A DNA stretch of 64,000 bases from CAVALG01 sp045576295 (GTDB taxonomy: Bacteria > Bacillota > Clostridia > Oscillospirales > Acutalibacteraceae): the NCBI GenBank assembly GCA_045576295.1, contig JAZNGF010000002.1, forward strand, positions 25,136 through 89,135, given 5' to 3'. The first letter of the stretch is position 1. Every line of letters begins with the position of its first letter. A model generated the notes under the pieces. It worked only from the letters and a program-made list of their open reading frames with translations. It was not told the origin of the DNA and ran no database searches. A program made the translations under genes and the position numbers. Shown one piece after another: positions 26,027 through 34,776 of this stretch.

Positions 26027-28591
26027 ATGAAGTTGAAAAAATCTTTGCTTTCGGTAGTATTAGCATTGGTGCTTTTTGTTTTACCGTGTAATATAGTTGC
26101 CAATGCGGCACTTTCGTCATTCGGCAAATGCGGTGAAAATGTTACATACAGCCTGTCGAACGATGGCGTTTTAACTATATCGGGCAGTGGCGAAATGTAT
26201 GATTTCACTACTGACTCGCCATTTTATAAAAGCACCGAAATAAAAAGCATTGTTGTTGAAGATGGTGTTACATCTATTGGTGTTTGGGCTTTTTCGAAAT
26301 GCTCAGCACTTGAAAGCGTGGAAATGGCCGATTCGGTTACAAAGCTTGGTGCTTGTGCTTTTTATCAGTGCACTTCTCTTACCAATATAGAGTTAAGTGA
26401 AAATATTGATGGTATTTATAGCCACACTTTTTACGGATGCAGTGTGCTTAAATCGATTGATATACCTGATAGTGCTACGATTATTGAAGACAGCGCCTTC
26501 TTTAAATGTGTTGCTCTTGAATCAGCAATTATTGGTGATGGTGTAAAATCCATTGAACGGTATGCGTTTTTAGATTGTCATTCTATGCACACATTATCTA
26601 TCGGAAATGGCGTTGAATACATAGGCTTTCAGGCTTTTGTTTACTGCTCGGGTATTACAAACTTAACTATTGGCAGTGGATTGAAGGAATTAGGCGAGGG
26701 CGTATTTATGGGCTGTAAGTCGATAGCGGCGCTTAACCTGCCGTCATCGCTCGAAATAGTTGGAAACTATGCGTTTTCGCAGTGCTCGGGCATTAAAAAC
26801 TATAGCGGTGGCGAAAACATTATAAAAATGGGTCAAAATGCTTTAGGAGGAACCGGCTGGACTAACACTCAGGAAAACGGCCCCTTGGTTTTTGGGAAAG
26901 TTATTATAGGGTATAAGGGCTCAATCCCCAAAAATCTTGATTTGAGCACAGTTAATGCCGTAAGCATTGCCGCCGGTGCGTTTGCTGATAAAACATCAGT
27001 GGCCAGCGTTGTTTTTCCTGATGGCTTAAAATATATAGGCGAGTCTGCCTTTAAGGGATGTGCAGCCCTTGCAACTGTTGAGTTTAAAGATGGTATTGAA
27101 TCGATTGGAAAAAGTGCATTTTCAGGGTGTACATCTTTAACTGTTGCAAATTTCCCTAATAGTTTAGTATCATTCGGCGACGAAGCCTTTTTCGGTTGCA
27201 GCTCTTTACAAACTGTTACAGTTGGCAAAGGATTATCAGATTTTGGTATTTCACCATTTGCAAACTGTGAAACACTTAAAACTATTACAGTTGATGCCGA
27301 AAACCCATATTACTGCGATGTTGATGGTGTTGTTTTTAATAAAAATATGACCGCACTTATTCAGTGCCCGCTTGGTGTTGAAAACTCAAGGTGCACCATT
27401 CCTTACACGGTTACAAGTATTGAAGATATACAACTGGGTTATAAAAACCGCGTGCTTGTTCCGCTTGACTTTGCAATTTGCGGATATAGGTATACTGTTG
27501 CTGAAGAATATGCAAAGGTTAACAAAATCCCATTTAAATACCTTGATAGTGAAATTGTTACAACCAAGGGCGATGTTACACGTGATGGCACAGTTAATAC
27601 TTTAGACGCTGTTTCTGCTGCACGTTTTACTGCGGGGATTTCTGAACTTGGGCTTGCGCGCCAGCTTGCAGGCGACTACGATGGCGACCAAAAATTATCC
27701 ATAGCCGACGCTGTTTTGATTGCCAAAACTGCTGCAGGGCTTACTAAAACTTCTGATTATGCGTGGCTGTTAAAAGATACATCAAAGAATTATTCTTCGG
27801 TTACAAGTGAAGAACCCGATGAATCGTATGTTTATAAAACAGTTAACAGCAAAAAATTAGTTTTAAATGTTTATTATCCTGTAAATGGCCTTAAAGCAAA
27901 GAATGCAGCTGTTATTTGCTATGAAGGTAGTGCCTGGAACCCAACCAACTCAACAACAAGCACTTGGGGCGGTAGTTATTTGAAATATACGGCACAGTAC
28001 TTCGCAAGCAAGGGGTATGTTGGAATAGAGGTTAATTATCGGTCGTTATACACTGATCTCACCACCTCTGTTTATGATTGTATTGCTGACTGCGCCGATG
28101 GTTATAAGTATGTTACAGAAAACTTGAGTTATATTGATCCTGAAATGACTGTTCTTTTAGGTGAGTCTGCAGGTGGGCATATGGCGCTCATGATGGAATT
28201 ATGCGATCTTTACACTGGTGATGCGCGCCCACAAGCTATTGTTGCAATGAACCCAACAATCTACTTAAATCAAGGGTATTGCCTTAGAACCTCGCTTAAC
28301 CAGTTAGCTCCGTCATTTGAGGGGTTAAAAGAAGCTTCCCCCATATATAATGTTAAGAAAACCAATGCGAAAATCATTATAACCCAAGGCGAAGGTGACA
28401 CAATAACCCCGCTTAAATATTCACAAGAATTTCACGACAAAATGAAGGCGGCCGGTAATGATGTTAAGCTTATAAAACTTAAAGGTCAAGAACATTCTTG
28501 TTTACTATTTAACTATTTAAACAGCGACCATTATATTAATTCTCAAATGTATAAGGTTAATCGCCAAATTAGAAATGCGTTGTTATTCTAA
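26027..28591 (+). CDS. secreted BspA-like LRR protein with internal dockerin and C-terminal esterase
   Basis: A protein of 854 residues. It has a signal peptide (1-27) and about fifteen LRR_5/BspA-type leucine-rich repeats (~60-440, with recurrent AFxxCxxL and VxxIGxxAF units). A dockerin follows (~515-580; GDVTRDGTVNTLD and GDYDGDQKLSIAD loops), then an alpha/beta hydrolase (~600-850) of the esterase/lipase type with nucleophile Ser714 in GESAGG, an Asp in GEGDTITP and His in GQEHSC. An internal rather than terminal dockerin is unusual. It would be secreted and docked to a cohesin, with the repeats binding host or microbial ligands and the esterase deacylating a glycan. The gene ends in a terminator. 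Confidence 0.9.
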   Translation: MKLKKSLLSVVLALVLFVLPCNIVANAALSSFGKCGENVTYSLSNDGVLTISGSGEMYDFTTDSPFYKSTEIKSIVVEDGVTSIGVWAFSKCSALESVEMADSVTKLGACAFYQCTSLTNIELSENIDGIYSHTFYGCSVLKSIDIPDSATIIEDSAFFKCVALESAIIGDGVKSIERYAFLDCHSMHTLSIGNGVEYIGFQAFVYCSGITNLTIGSGLKELGEGVFMGCKSIAALNLPSSLEIVGNYAFSQCSGIKNYSGGENIIKMGQNALGGTGWTNTQENGPLVFGKVIIGYKGSIPKNLDLSTVNAVSIAAGAFADKTSVASVVFPDGLKYIGESAFKGCAALATVEFKDGIESIGKSAFSGCTSLTVANFPNSLVSFGDEAFFGCSSLQTVTVGKGLSDFGISPFANCETLKTITVDAENPYYCDVDGVVFNKNMTALIQCPLGVENSRCTIPYTVTSIEDIQLGYKNRVLVPLDFAICGYRYTVAEEYAKVNKIPFKYLDSEIVTTKGDVTRDGTVNTLDAVSAARFTAGISELGLARQLAGDYDGDQKLSIADAVLIAKTAAGLTKTSDYAWLLKDTSKNYSSVTSEEPDESYVYKTVNSKKLVLNVYYPVNGLKAKNAAVICYEGSAWNPTNSTTSTWGGSYLKYTAQYFASKGYVGIEVNYRSLYTDLTTSVYDCIADCADGYKYVTENLSYIDPEMTVLLGESAGGHMALMMELCDLYTGDARPQAIVAMNPTIYLNQGYCLRTSLNQLAPSFEGLKEASPIYNVKKTNAKIIITQGEGDTITPLKYSQEFHDKMKAAGNDVKLIKLKGQEHSCLLFNYLNSDHYINSQMYKVNRQIRNALLF

Positions 28592-28596
28592 AAAAG

Positions 28597-28626
28597 CCCC
28601 CGAACTTGCATCTTGAAGTTCGGGGG
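28597..28626. terminator. bidirectional terminator
   Basis: A perfect 11-bp stem CCCCCGAACTT/AAGTTCGGGGG lies between convergent genes. It is flanked by an A-run on the left and T-rich sequence on the right. Confidence 0.88.
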
Positions 28627-28630
28627 AGTT

Positions 28631-29017
28631 TTAATTGTTTTCAATTTTATTAATGATTTCTTCGAAAACCTTTCTTTTATACTGTGCAGGTAACGAATCG
28701 ATTTTTTCAAGTATCTCTGCAACCTCTTTCGGTGTTTCAGAAGGCTGAAGCTGAGATGAATCATTAAAATGAAGAGGTGTTGGTTCAACTTTATATGAAA
28801 CATACTGCTTAGCTTTAAGCAGGGTATCCACTTTGATTTCGTAAATATCTGCAAGCTTTTCTAAAATAGGTATAGGTGGGTTAGTATTGTTTTCGTATTT
28901 GGCATATCTTTCTCTGGGTATGCCAAGAGAATCTGCTAATTGAGTTTGGCTCATTTTATGTAATTTTCTAAAATGTATAAGCTTTTTCGAAAGCGTGTTT
29001 TTTGGTTTTACTGCCAT
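28631..29017 (-). CDS. XRE-family helix-turn-helix regulator
   Basis: A protein of 128 residues. An HTH_3 domain covers residues ~12-68; SQTQLADSLGIPRERYAKYE is the recognition region, followed by LEKLADIYEIKVDTLL. A C-terminal tail of about 55 residues could mediate dimerisation. It is transcribed away from the tRNA-Thr gene with which it shares an AT-rich upstream region. Target genes are unknown. Confidence 0.88.
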   Translation of the reverse strand: MAVKPKNTLSKKLIHFRKLHKMSQTQLADSLGIPRERYAKYENNTNPPIPILEKLADIYEIKVDTLLKAKQYVSYKVEPTPLHFNDSSQLQPSETPKEVAEILEKIDSLPAQYKRKVFEEIINKIENN

Positions 29018-29059
29018 ATTTCATCACCGTTGTTTATATTATAATTTAAACGCAAACTA

Positions 29060-29088
29060 TTGACTAACAAATTAAAAGTTGTTATAAT
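29060..29088 (+). promoter_or_regulatory. promoter of tRNA-Thr
   Basis: TTGACT and TATAAT are separated by 17 bases and end 12 bases before the mature tRNA. Confidence 0.85.
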
Positions 29089-29100
29089 GTATTGGCATTC

Positions 29101-29176
29101 GCTGAAGTGGCTCAGTTGGTAGAGCAGCTGATTCGTAATCAGCAGGTCGTGGGTTCGAGTCCCATCTTCAGCTCCA
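29101..29176 (+). tRNA. tRNA-Thr (anticodon CGU), CCA encoded
   Basis: The acceptor stem GCTGAAG/CTTCAGC, D-arm, anticodon stem GCTGA/TCAGC with loop TTCGTAA and T-arm GGTTCGAGTCCC all fold. Anticodon CGU reads ACG codons. The 3' CCA is encoded. Confidence 0.96.
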
Positions 29177-29186
29177 ATATTATTTA

Positions 29187-29212
29187 AAGCTGGGCTTTGG
29201 CCCGGCTTTTTT
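29187..29212 (+). terminator. terminator of tRNA-Thr
   Basis: AAGCTGGGC pairs with GCCCGGCTT (one G-U) around a TTTG loop and is followed by a T-run. Confidence 0.85.
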
Positions 29213-29213
29213 A

Positions 29214-29771
29214 TTACTCGTTTCCAATCATTAAGTTTAAAACGTTAACAAAAACTCGTGTTGGGTCGTCTAAAAAAATATCTATTACCTTTGCGGCGCA
29301 GTCTTCATCTGGCACAAACAATCGAACAGTTAATTGTTCGCGGCTGCCTTCCATTACAGAACAGCAAACAATGCAGCCATTATCGGTTTTTTCGGTCCAA
29401 TACTTGTTCTCGCGTTCATTGCGGCGGCGTGCAATCATTTTTTCGGTAACCTTTACAGAATCTTCTTTAATAGTTAAAGGCGGTTCATTAGGAAATTCTT
29501 TAAGCATATCTGCGCCTTTTTGTGTTATTACAAAGGCTTTATCGCCGTTATCTTCGGTGAATGCTATATGCTCACTTCCTTCAAGGCGAACGATAGCAGA
29601 GGAAACTTCAAAGTAGTTTGCGATTCCCTCGAAATGGATAATTTCAGTGAACCTTTGAACAGGAATAGGGCAGGCAAGCTGATTTGCAACATAACAAATC
29701 ATAACCTTAATTTGGAACTTGTTGTTTAAGCCGCCAACTCTAACACCGGCCGTTATTGCATCAAATTGCAT
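29214..29771 (-). CDS. DUF4364 family protein
   Basis: A protein of 185 residues beginning MQFDAITAGVRVGGL, a typical DUF4364 start. The N-terminal ~80 residues look like a winged-helix domain (residues IKVMICYVANQLACPIPVQR then an HFEGIANYFE helix). ITQKGADMLKEF is reminiscent of PadR/MarR-like regulators, and a beta-rich C-terminal part follows. A regulatory role is plausible but unproven. ATG 29771 is chosen over an upstream TTG because a GGTGAG site lies before it. Confidence 0.82.
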   Translation of the reverse strand: MQFDAITAGVRVGGLNNKFQIKVMICYVANQLACPIPVQRFTEIIHFEGIANYFEVSSAIVRLEGSEHIAFTEDNGDKAFVITQKGADMLKEFPNEPPLTIKEDSVKVTEKMIARRRNERENKYWTEKTDNGCIVCCSVMEGSREQLTVRLFVPDEDCAAKVIDIFLDDPTRVFVNVLNLMIGNE

Positions 29772-29982
29772 TATCTCACCAACCAAAATTATTTATGCTT
29801 GAATTATACTATATCATTTTTAACAATACAAGTAAATAGGGCAACTTTGGATAATTTTTTTAAAATTTAACCATTTAGTGTTACAAAAATGTTAAAATGC
29901 TTTAAAGAATTTTCAAAAATTATTGTATAATGGGATGTGAACTGATATAATATAATGAGATATTATTTTTGGGGGAATTATC

Positions 29983-30651
29983 GTGAAGAATATAACTATA
30001 AGTTCACTTTTCAACGTTGATAAAACTATTGCAAAAGATTTATTTGCAGGCAAAACCTACCCGTGGGAGGTATTACCCGAAATAAATGATTTTATTTTAA
30101 AATTAGGCGAAACTCTTAACCTTGATGAATATACTTGCAAGGGCGATGGTGTTTGGATTTCGAAAAACGCCAAAGTGTTTGAAAGTGCCTATATTGCAGG
30201 CCCTTGCATTATTGATAGCGGGGCAGAAGTAAGGCACTGTGCATTTATCAGGGGCGGAGTAATTGTTGGCAAAAACTCTGTTGTTGGAAATTCAACCGAA
30301 GTTAAAAACTCAATACTTTTTGATAACGTTCAGGCTCCACACTATAACTACGTTGGCGACTCTGTATTGGGGTATAAATCTCATATGGGTGCAGGCTCTA
30401 TAACCTCAAACGTTAAATCAGATAAAACAAATGTTGTTGTTAAATCTTGTGATTATAACATTGAAACAGGCCGCAAAAAGGTTGGTGCAATGATTGGTGA
30501 CAGTGTTGAAATCGGCTGTGGATCTGTATTAAATCCCGGAACGGTTATAGGAAAAAATTCAAATGTATACCCGCTTTCGAGTGTGCGCGGAGTTGTTGCA
30601 GAAAACAGCATTTATAAATCTAAAGGTGAAGTTGTTGAAAAGCACAAATAA
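29983..30651 (+). CDS. left-handed beta-helix (hexapeptide-repeat) protein, GlmU C-domain-like
   Basis: A protein of 222 residues starting at GTG with a GGGGG ribosome site. After a ~45-residue helical N-terminus, repeated [I/V]-G-x4 hexapeptides (for example GVIVGKNSVVGNSTEVKNSI, and IGKNSNVYPLSSVRG near the end) predict a left-handed beta-helix. The layout resembles the acetyltransferase half of GlmU or the UGP-related nucleotidyltransferase C-domain without the nucleotidyltransferase half. An acyl- or nucleotidyl-sugar enzyme is likely; the substrate is unknown. TATAAT-like boxes at 29926 and ~29945 may be its promoter. Confidence 0.85.
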   Translation: MKNITISSLFNVDKTIAKDLFAGKTYPWEVLPEINDFILKLGETLNLDEYTCKGDGVWISKNAKVFESAYIAGPCIIDSGAEVRHCAFIRGGVIVGKNSVVGNSTEVKNSILFDNVQAPHYNYVGDSVLGYKSHMGAGSITSNVKSDKTNVVVKSCDYNIETGRKKVGAMIGDSVEIGCGSVLNPGTVIGKNSNVYPLSSVRGVVAENSIYKSKGEVVEKHK

Positions 30652-30674
30652 ACTTATTCGAAGGATAATGCTTT

Positions 30675-31175
30675 ATGGAATTATGGGATGTATATAACAA
30701 AGAGGGTATGTTAACCGGTAAAACGGTTTTAAGGGGCAACTTTCAGTTACGCCCCGGAGAATACCACTTAGTTGTTCATATTTGGGTAATCGGGTCTGAT
30801 GGGAGGCTGATTATTCAAAAGCGCAGCGATACAAGGCCATTAATGCCCGGTGAATGGGCTGCAACCGGGGGAGCAGCCGTTGCAGGCGAAGATTCGGTTA
30901 CAGCCGCACAGCGCGAACTTTTTGAAGAGCTTGGTGTCTGGGTTGATAAACGTGAGTTTGTTCTTGCGAAAAGGCTGTTTAAGCGTAATTCATTCATTGA
31001 TATGTATATTATAAGGCGAACCGTTCCTGTTAGCAGGCTTGTTTTGCAAGAAGATGAGGTTAGCCGCGTTAAAAAGGTGTATAAAAAACAGCTTATTCAA
31101 ATGGTGCGCCAGGGTAAATTCCATAATTACGGCAAGGAATATTTTGATACGCTGTTAAGGGCTGTTTCAAAATAA
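30675..31175 (+). CDS. Nudix hydrolase (IPP isomerase-like subgroup)
   Basis: A protein of 166 residues. The Nudix box GGAAVAGEDSVTAAQRELFE then ELG fits G-x5-E-x7-R-E-U-x-E-E-x-G, giving a magnesium-dependent hydrolase of a nucleoside diphosphate linked to X. The N-terminal ELWDVYNKEG and HLVVHIWVI place it in the group that includes type I isopentenyl-diphosphate isomerase-like proteins of Firmicutes. The true substrate cannot be predicted. It lies 23 bases after the hexapeptide gene, so probably in one operon. Confidence 0.92.
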   Translation: MELWDVYNKEGMLTGKTVLRGNFQLRPGEYHLVVHIWVIGSDGRLIIQKRSDTRPLMPGEWAATGGAAVAGEDSVTAAQRELFEELGVWVDKREFVLAKRLFKRNSFIDMYIIRRTVPVSRLVLQEDEVSRVKKVYKKQLIQMVRQGKFHNYGKEYFDTLLRAVSK

Positions 31176-31207
31176 ATGACGATTTTTTATAGGATATAGG
31201 TAATTTT

Positions 31208-32167
31208 ATGAACAAGATAAAAAAGGTATGCCAAGCGTGCCAAGGATATTTATTCGAGGAAGACGATGTTGTTGTGTGCCCCGTTTGCGGTGCTCCTCAC
31301 CACAGGGGTTGTTATGATGCATTGGGAAGATGCGCCGTTGAGAGTTATCACGGAACGGAAAACCAGTATGATTTGCTGATGAAATCGAGAATTAATCAAG
31401 AAAAAAGCAGAATGGAATCAAGCGTTGTTTGCCCGCGTTGCGGTAAGCTCTGTAAGGATAGCGAAAATTTTTGCCATAACTGTTCATTCCCGTTAAAGTC
31501 GGCAAATGGCGGACCGGCACCAAATACTGCTTCACCATTTAGCGGAATTAACATTAATTTAGATCCTTATGCTGGGTTTTCAAAAGACGCGGTTGTTGAT
31601 GAAGATGTTACAGTTGATGAAGTAAAACATTTTGTTGGAATTAACGCTCATCGATACATCCCGAAGTTCTTATCATTAAGGGGAAAAACCAATAATCAAA
31701 ACAAATCGCTTGTTTCATGGAACTGGGCTGCGTTTTTGTTCCCAGCTTCTTGGTTCTTTTACAGAAAAATGTATTTTCAGGGTGTGGGAATGCTCATTTT
31801 GCAAATTGCCTCAACAATGTGCCAATTCCCCCTAACCGATTACGTTTACGAATCGGTTCCCGACGCCGCAACATCACAAACAGTTATTGATTATTCGGTT
31901 ATAGATTACGAAAAGGCAGCATTACCTATTTTGTTGTTTATGCTCGGTTTAATACTTGTTGCTGCTGTGAGAGTTTTTTCAGGCTTGTTTGGTAATTCAA
32001 TTTACAAATCACATTGCATTGGTGCAATTAAAGATGTTAAAAAATCTAACGAGGTTGAAGATTTAGAACTTGAACTTGCAAAAAAGGGTGGGGTTAGCTT
32101 TTTTTTGATGCTGGTTTCTTTTGTGATTGCCACCTGGTTGCCACAGATTTTATATGCATTTTTATAA
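31208..32167 (+). CDS. prokaryotic RING/zinc-ribbon protein with DUF2628 membrane domain
   Basis: A protein of 319 residues. Residues 8-45 form a cross-brace CxxC...CPVCGAPHHRGCY pattern like the Prok-RING_1 finger, and a zinc ribbon (CPRCGKLC...FCHNC) lies near 75-95. The C-terminal half, from SWNWAAFLFPASWFFYRKMY, is a DUF2628 domain with three to four membrane segments. Cytoplasmic metal-binding fingers joined to this membrane domain recur in Clostridia; function unknown. It is followed by a paralogue with a related C-terminus, and the pair probably forms an operon. Confidence 0.82.
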   Translation: MNKIKKVCQACQGYLFEEDDVVVCPVCGAPHHRGCYDALGRCAVESYHGTENQYDLLMKSRINQEKSRMESSVVCPRCGKLCKDSENFCHNCSFPLKSANGGPAPNTASPFSGININLDPYAGFSKDAVVDEDVTVDEVKHFVGINAHRYIPKFLSLRGKTNNQNKSLVSWNWAAFLFPASWFFYRKMYFQGVGMLILQIASTMCQFPLTDYVYESVPDAATSQTVIDYSVIDYEKAALPILLFMLGLILVAAVRVFSGLFGNSIYKSHCIGAIKDVKKSNEVEDLELELAKKGGVSFFLMLVSFVIATWLPQILYAFL

Positions 32168-32211
32168 TTTAATTGAACGCTAATATTGAAGGTTTGTTAT
32201 AAGGTGATGTT

Positions 32212-33234
32212 ATGACAGAAAAAAGAAATTGCACTGTTTGCGGTGCAGAAAACACATCGGAATATGAATATTGCTTGCAGTGCGGTGCGAAATTGCCTGC
32301 ATTGGCTAAAGGGTTCGTTCAAGAGGCTCCTAAAGCGCAAGAAACATACCATTTCAATTACCAAAACAATAATTATGAAGCGGCTAATGATAATAAAATT
32401 GTAACGCGTTTTTGCACCAATTGTGGGTTACAGGTTGACCCGGGCGATAATTTCTGCAATAGATGTGCGGCCCCTTTATATCATTTTGAAAAACGCCAAG
32501 CCGTTCAACCTCAACCGCAACCTCAACCGCAATCTGATAATCGTTATACATACGATAATATATATGATGATACCGATTTAGGTGTTGATGAACACGAACT
32601 GCGCTGCTTTATTGGCGAAAACTCCGAAGCATGTATTAAGAGATTCAAAAAAATGAAGTTTGGCGGTTCAAAGGCTTCGTGGAACTGGCCTGTGTTCTTG
32701 TTCTCGTGCTTATTGAACATTCCGTTTGTGTGGTTCTTTTACAGAAAAATGTATAAGGTTGGCACCATTTTGCTTGTTGTTACAGTTGTGCTTAATATGA
32801 TTATTACTATGTTGTTCGGCGGTTATTTATCTCATTTGGTTAAATATGCGAGTGAAATGACAGAAACAACTCACAACTATGAATATGATGAATACGTTTA
32901 CGATGAAGACGATTTTTATAACGAGTATACTGATAACTTTTACGATCTTGTTGAAGATATAATGCCATATCTTGGTGGATTAAGTGCATTGTCGTATATT
33001 AGTTTGGGTTATTCCATATTTTTATCAATCTTTGCAAACAATATGTATTTTAAACATTGTTGCAAAAAAATCAGCAGGTTAAATGTTGAAGACCCGGCCG
33101 AGCAGCGCCGTGTTCTTGCAAGTGCGGGTGGCACAAGCAAAGGTAAGGCGGTTGCATTAGGTATTGTGGTTCCTATAGTAAGTTGTGTTATAGGTATAAT
33201 AACCTTTGTGTGCGCGTTTATGGTTATTTTATAA
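32212..33234 (+). CDS. double zinc-ribbon DUF2628 membrane protein
   Basis: A protein of 340 residues with two zinc ribbons, CTVCGAENTSEYEYCLQCG (~6-24) and CTNCGLQVDPGDNFCNRC (~67-84). A Gln/Pro-rich repeat (PQPQPQPQ) follows, then DUF2628 signatures SWNWPVFLFS and WFFYRKMYKVG with four hydrophobic segments. An acidic, tyrosine-rich loop (~220-245, about half Asp/Glu/Tyr) faces one side of the membrane. It is clearly paralogous to the preceding protein, which has a RING-type finger instead of the first ribbon. Confidence 0.82.
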   Translation: MTEKRNCTVCGAENTSEYEYCLQCGAKLPALAKGFVQEAPKAQETYHFNYQNNNYEAANDNKIVTRFCTNCGLQVDPGDNFCNRCAAPLYHFEKRQAVQPQPQPQPQSDNRYTYDNIYDDTDLGVDEHELRCFIGENSEACIKRFKKMKFGGSKASWNWPVFLFSCLLNIPFVWFFYRKMYKVGTILLVVTVVLNMIITMLFGGYLSHLVKYASEMTETTHNYEYDEYVYDEDDFYNEYTDNFYDLVEDIMPYLGGLSALSYISLGYSIFLSIFANNMYFKHCCKKISRLNVEDPAEQRRVLASAGGTSKGKAVALGIVVPIVSCVIGIITFVCAFMVIL

Positions 33235-33286
33235 AAGTTGTTAATTTCTGGCCGATTAAAATTTCGGTTATTTAAGGAGAATGAAA

Positions 33287-34351
33287 ATGAATATTACAGT
33301 TACAAAAACAAATACCCCTTCACAAAAACCCGATAGCAGCACTTTAGGCTTCGGCAAAATTTTTACCGACCATATGTTTATTATGGATTATTCAAAAGGT
33401 GAAGGCTGGCATGATGCAAGAATTGTTCCGTTTGGGCCGTTGCCGCTTCACCCTGCATCAACCGTGCTTCACTATGGTTCTGAAATTTTTGAAGGCTTAA
33501 AAGCATACCGCAGGCCAGATGGCGGCGTTCAACTGTTTAGGCCAATTGAGAACATTAGAAGGCTTAATACATCGGCTGAACGTCTTTGTCTGCCGCAAAT
33601 TCCTGAAGATATGGCAATGGAGGTTTTAACCGAATTTGTTAAACACGAAGCCGATTGGACACCGTCAGCCGAAGGCACTTCGCTTTATATTCGCCCTTAT
33701 CTTTTTGGTAACGATGAATCTTTAGGTGTTCACGCTGTACATAACGCAATGTTCGTTATAATTTGTTCGCCTGTTGGAAGCTATTATAAAGAGGGAATAA
33801 ACCCAGTTAAAATTATGATTGAAGACGAAGATGTTCGCGCTGTTCGCGGCGGAACAGGTTATGCAAAATGCGGCGGTAACTATGCGGCAAGTAACCGCGC
33901 AGGCGAAAAGGCTGAAAAAAGCGGTTATTCGCAGGTTCTGTGGCTTGATGGCGTTGAACGCAAATACATTGAAGAAGTTGGCGCTATGAACGTTATGTTC
34001 AAAATAAACGGCGAAATTGTAACACCTATGCTTTCAGGTTCTATTTTGCCCGGCATTACACGTAAATCTTGTATAGAGGTATTAAAAGATAAAGGCTATA
34101 ATGTTACCGAGCGCCTTATAAGCATTGATGAGCTTGAAGCGGCTCTTGAAAACGGAACTCTTGAAGAGGCTTGGGGCTGCGGAACTGCGGCTGTTATTTC
34201 ACCTATTGGAGAGCTTTCCTATAAGGGCAAAAAGTTTGTTATCAACAATGGCGAGATCGGCGATGTTGCAAAAGTTCTTTATGACACCTTAACCGGTATC
34301 CAGTGGGGCAAGATTGAAGATAAGTATAATTGGACTTATCAATTAGTTTAA
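33287..34351 (+). CDS. ilvE: branched-chain amino acid aminotransferase
   Basis: A protein of 354 residues, class IV pyridoxal-phosphate aminotransferase. VLHYGSEIFEGLKAYRRPDG (~60-79) is the substrate loop, the Schiff-base lysine lies in GGTGYAKCGGNYA (~195), and YIEEVGAMNVMF (~228) binds the cofactor. It interconverts Leu, Ile and Val with their keto acids. ATG 33287 is chosen because AAGGAG lies 7 bases before it; the ATG at 33281 is too close. No other ilv/leu gene is near, so it is a stand-alone locus. Confidence 0.97.
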   Translation: MNITVTKTNTPSQKPDSSTLGFGKIFTDHMFIMDYSKGEGWHDARIVPFGPLPLHPASTVLHYGSEIFEGLKAYRRPDGGVQLFRPIENIRRLNTSAERLCLPQIPEDMAMEVLTEFVKHEADWTPSAEGTSLYIRPYLFGNDESLGVHAVHNAMFVIICSPVGSYYKEGINPVKIMIEDEDVRAVRGGTGYAKCGGNYAASNRAGEKAEKSGYSQVLWLDGVERKYIEEVGAMNVMFKINGEIVTPMLSGSILPGITRKSCIEVLKDKGYNVTERLISIDELEAALENGTLEEAWGCGTAAVISPIGELSYKGKKFVINNGEIGDVAKVLYDTLTGIQWGKIEDKYNWTYQLV

Positions 34352-34418
34352 TTTCTGAATAATAACAGTTTTTAGCAAAAACAACCCCAAATTAATTTCA
34401 AGAAAACTCAAAAAAATG

Positions 34419-34447
34419 TTGACATAACACCGATTAATGTTTATAAT
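34419..34447 (+). promoter_or_regulatory. consensus promoter of tRNA-Leu
   Basis: TTGACA and TATAAT are perfect and 17 bases apart, ending 26 bases before the tRNA. Confidence 0.9.
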
Positions 34448-34473
34448 AAATCCGTTGTAGATTTCAACATTTT

Positions 34474-34560
34474 GCCGGTGTGATGGAATTGGCAGACGTG
34501 ACGGACTCAAAATCCGTTGATGGCGACATCGTGTGGGTTCGAGTCCCACCACCGGCACCA
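34474..34560 (+). tRNA. tRNA-Leu (anticodon CAA), CCA encoded
   Basis: An 87-base class II tRNA with acceptor stem GCCGGTG/CACCGGC, a long variable arm (TGGCGACATCG region), anticodon stem ACGGA/TCCGT with loop CTCAAAA and T-loop GGTTCGAGTCCC. Anticodon CAA reads TTG codons. Confidence 0.96.
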
Positions 34561-34602
34561 GAAAAGAACCTTGATTTGCAATGACAAATCAAGGTTCTTT
34601 TC
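34561..34602 (+). terminator. terminator of tRNA-Leu
   Basis: A perfect 18-bp inverted repeat (34561-34578 with 34585-34602) starts directly after the CCA. Its 3' half ends in CTTTTC. Its right end overlaps the left end of the palindromic repeat at 34598. Confidence 0.85.
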
Positions 34603-34776
34603 AATGATGTTTGCCTTTGGCAAATGATGACGCTTATGCTAATGATGACGGCTGCGCCTAATGATATCGTTTGCGCTAATGTTTTATGGCAAACATCGCA
34701 CCATTGTGAGGGATACCGAACAAAATCATTATGCGAAGCATAACATCATATCGCGTAAGCGATATATCATTGAAAA
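34598..34776. repeat. palindromic interspersed repeat (MITE-like) with a ladder of small hairpins
   Basis: A 179-base element bounded by perfect 11-base inverted ends, TTTTCAATGAT and ATCATTGAAAA. Inside, short hairpins such as TTGCC-TTT-GGCAA, TTATGC-GA-AGCATAA-like and TCGC-GTAA-GCGA alternate with ATGAT/ATCAT boxes. It has no coding capacity. The right terminal repeat supplies the -35 box of the flavodoxin-like gene. Confidence 0.65.

Noticed and set aside
17902..28591. LPxTG-type sortase substrate encoded next to the sortase
   Set aside because: The cohesin protein ends in a plain membrane helix with a cytoplasmic tail, and no sorting motif was found in neighbouring secreted proteins.
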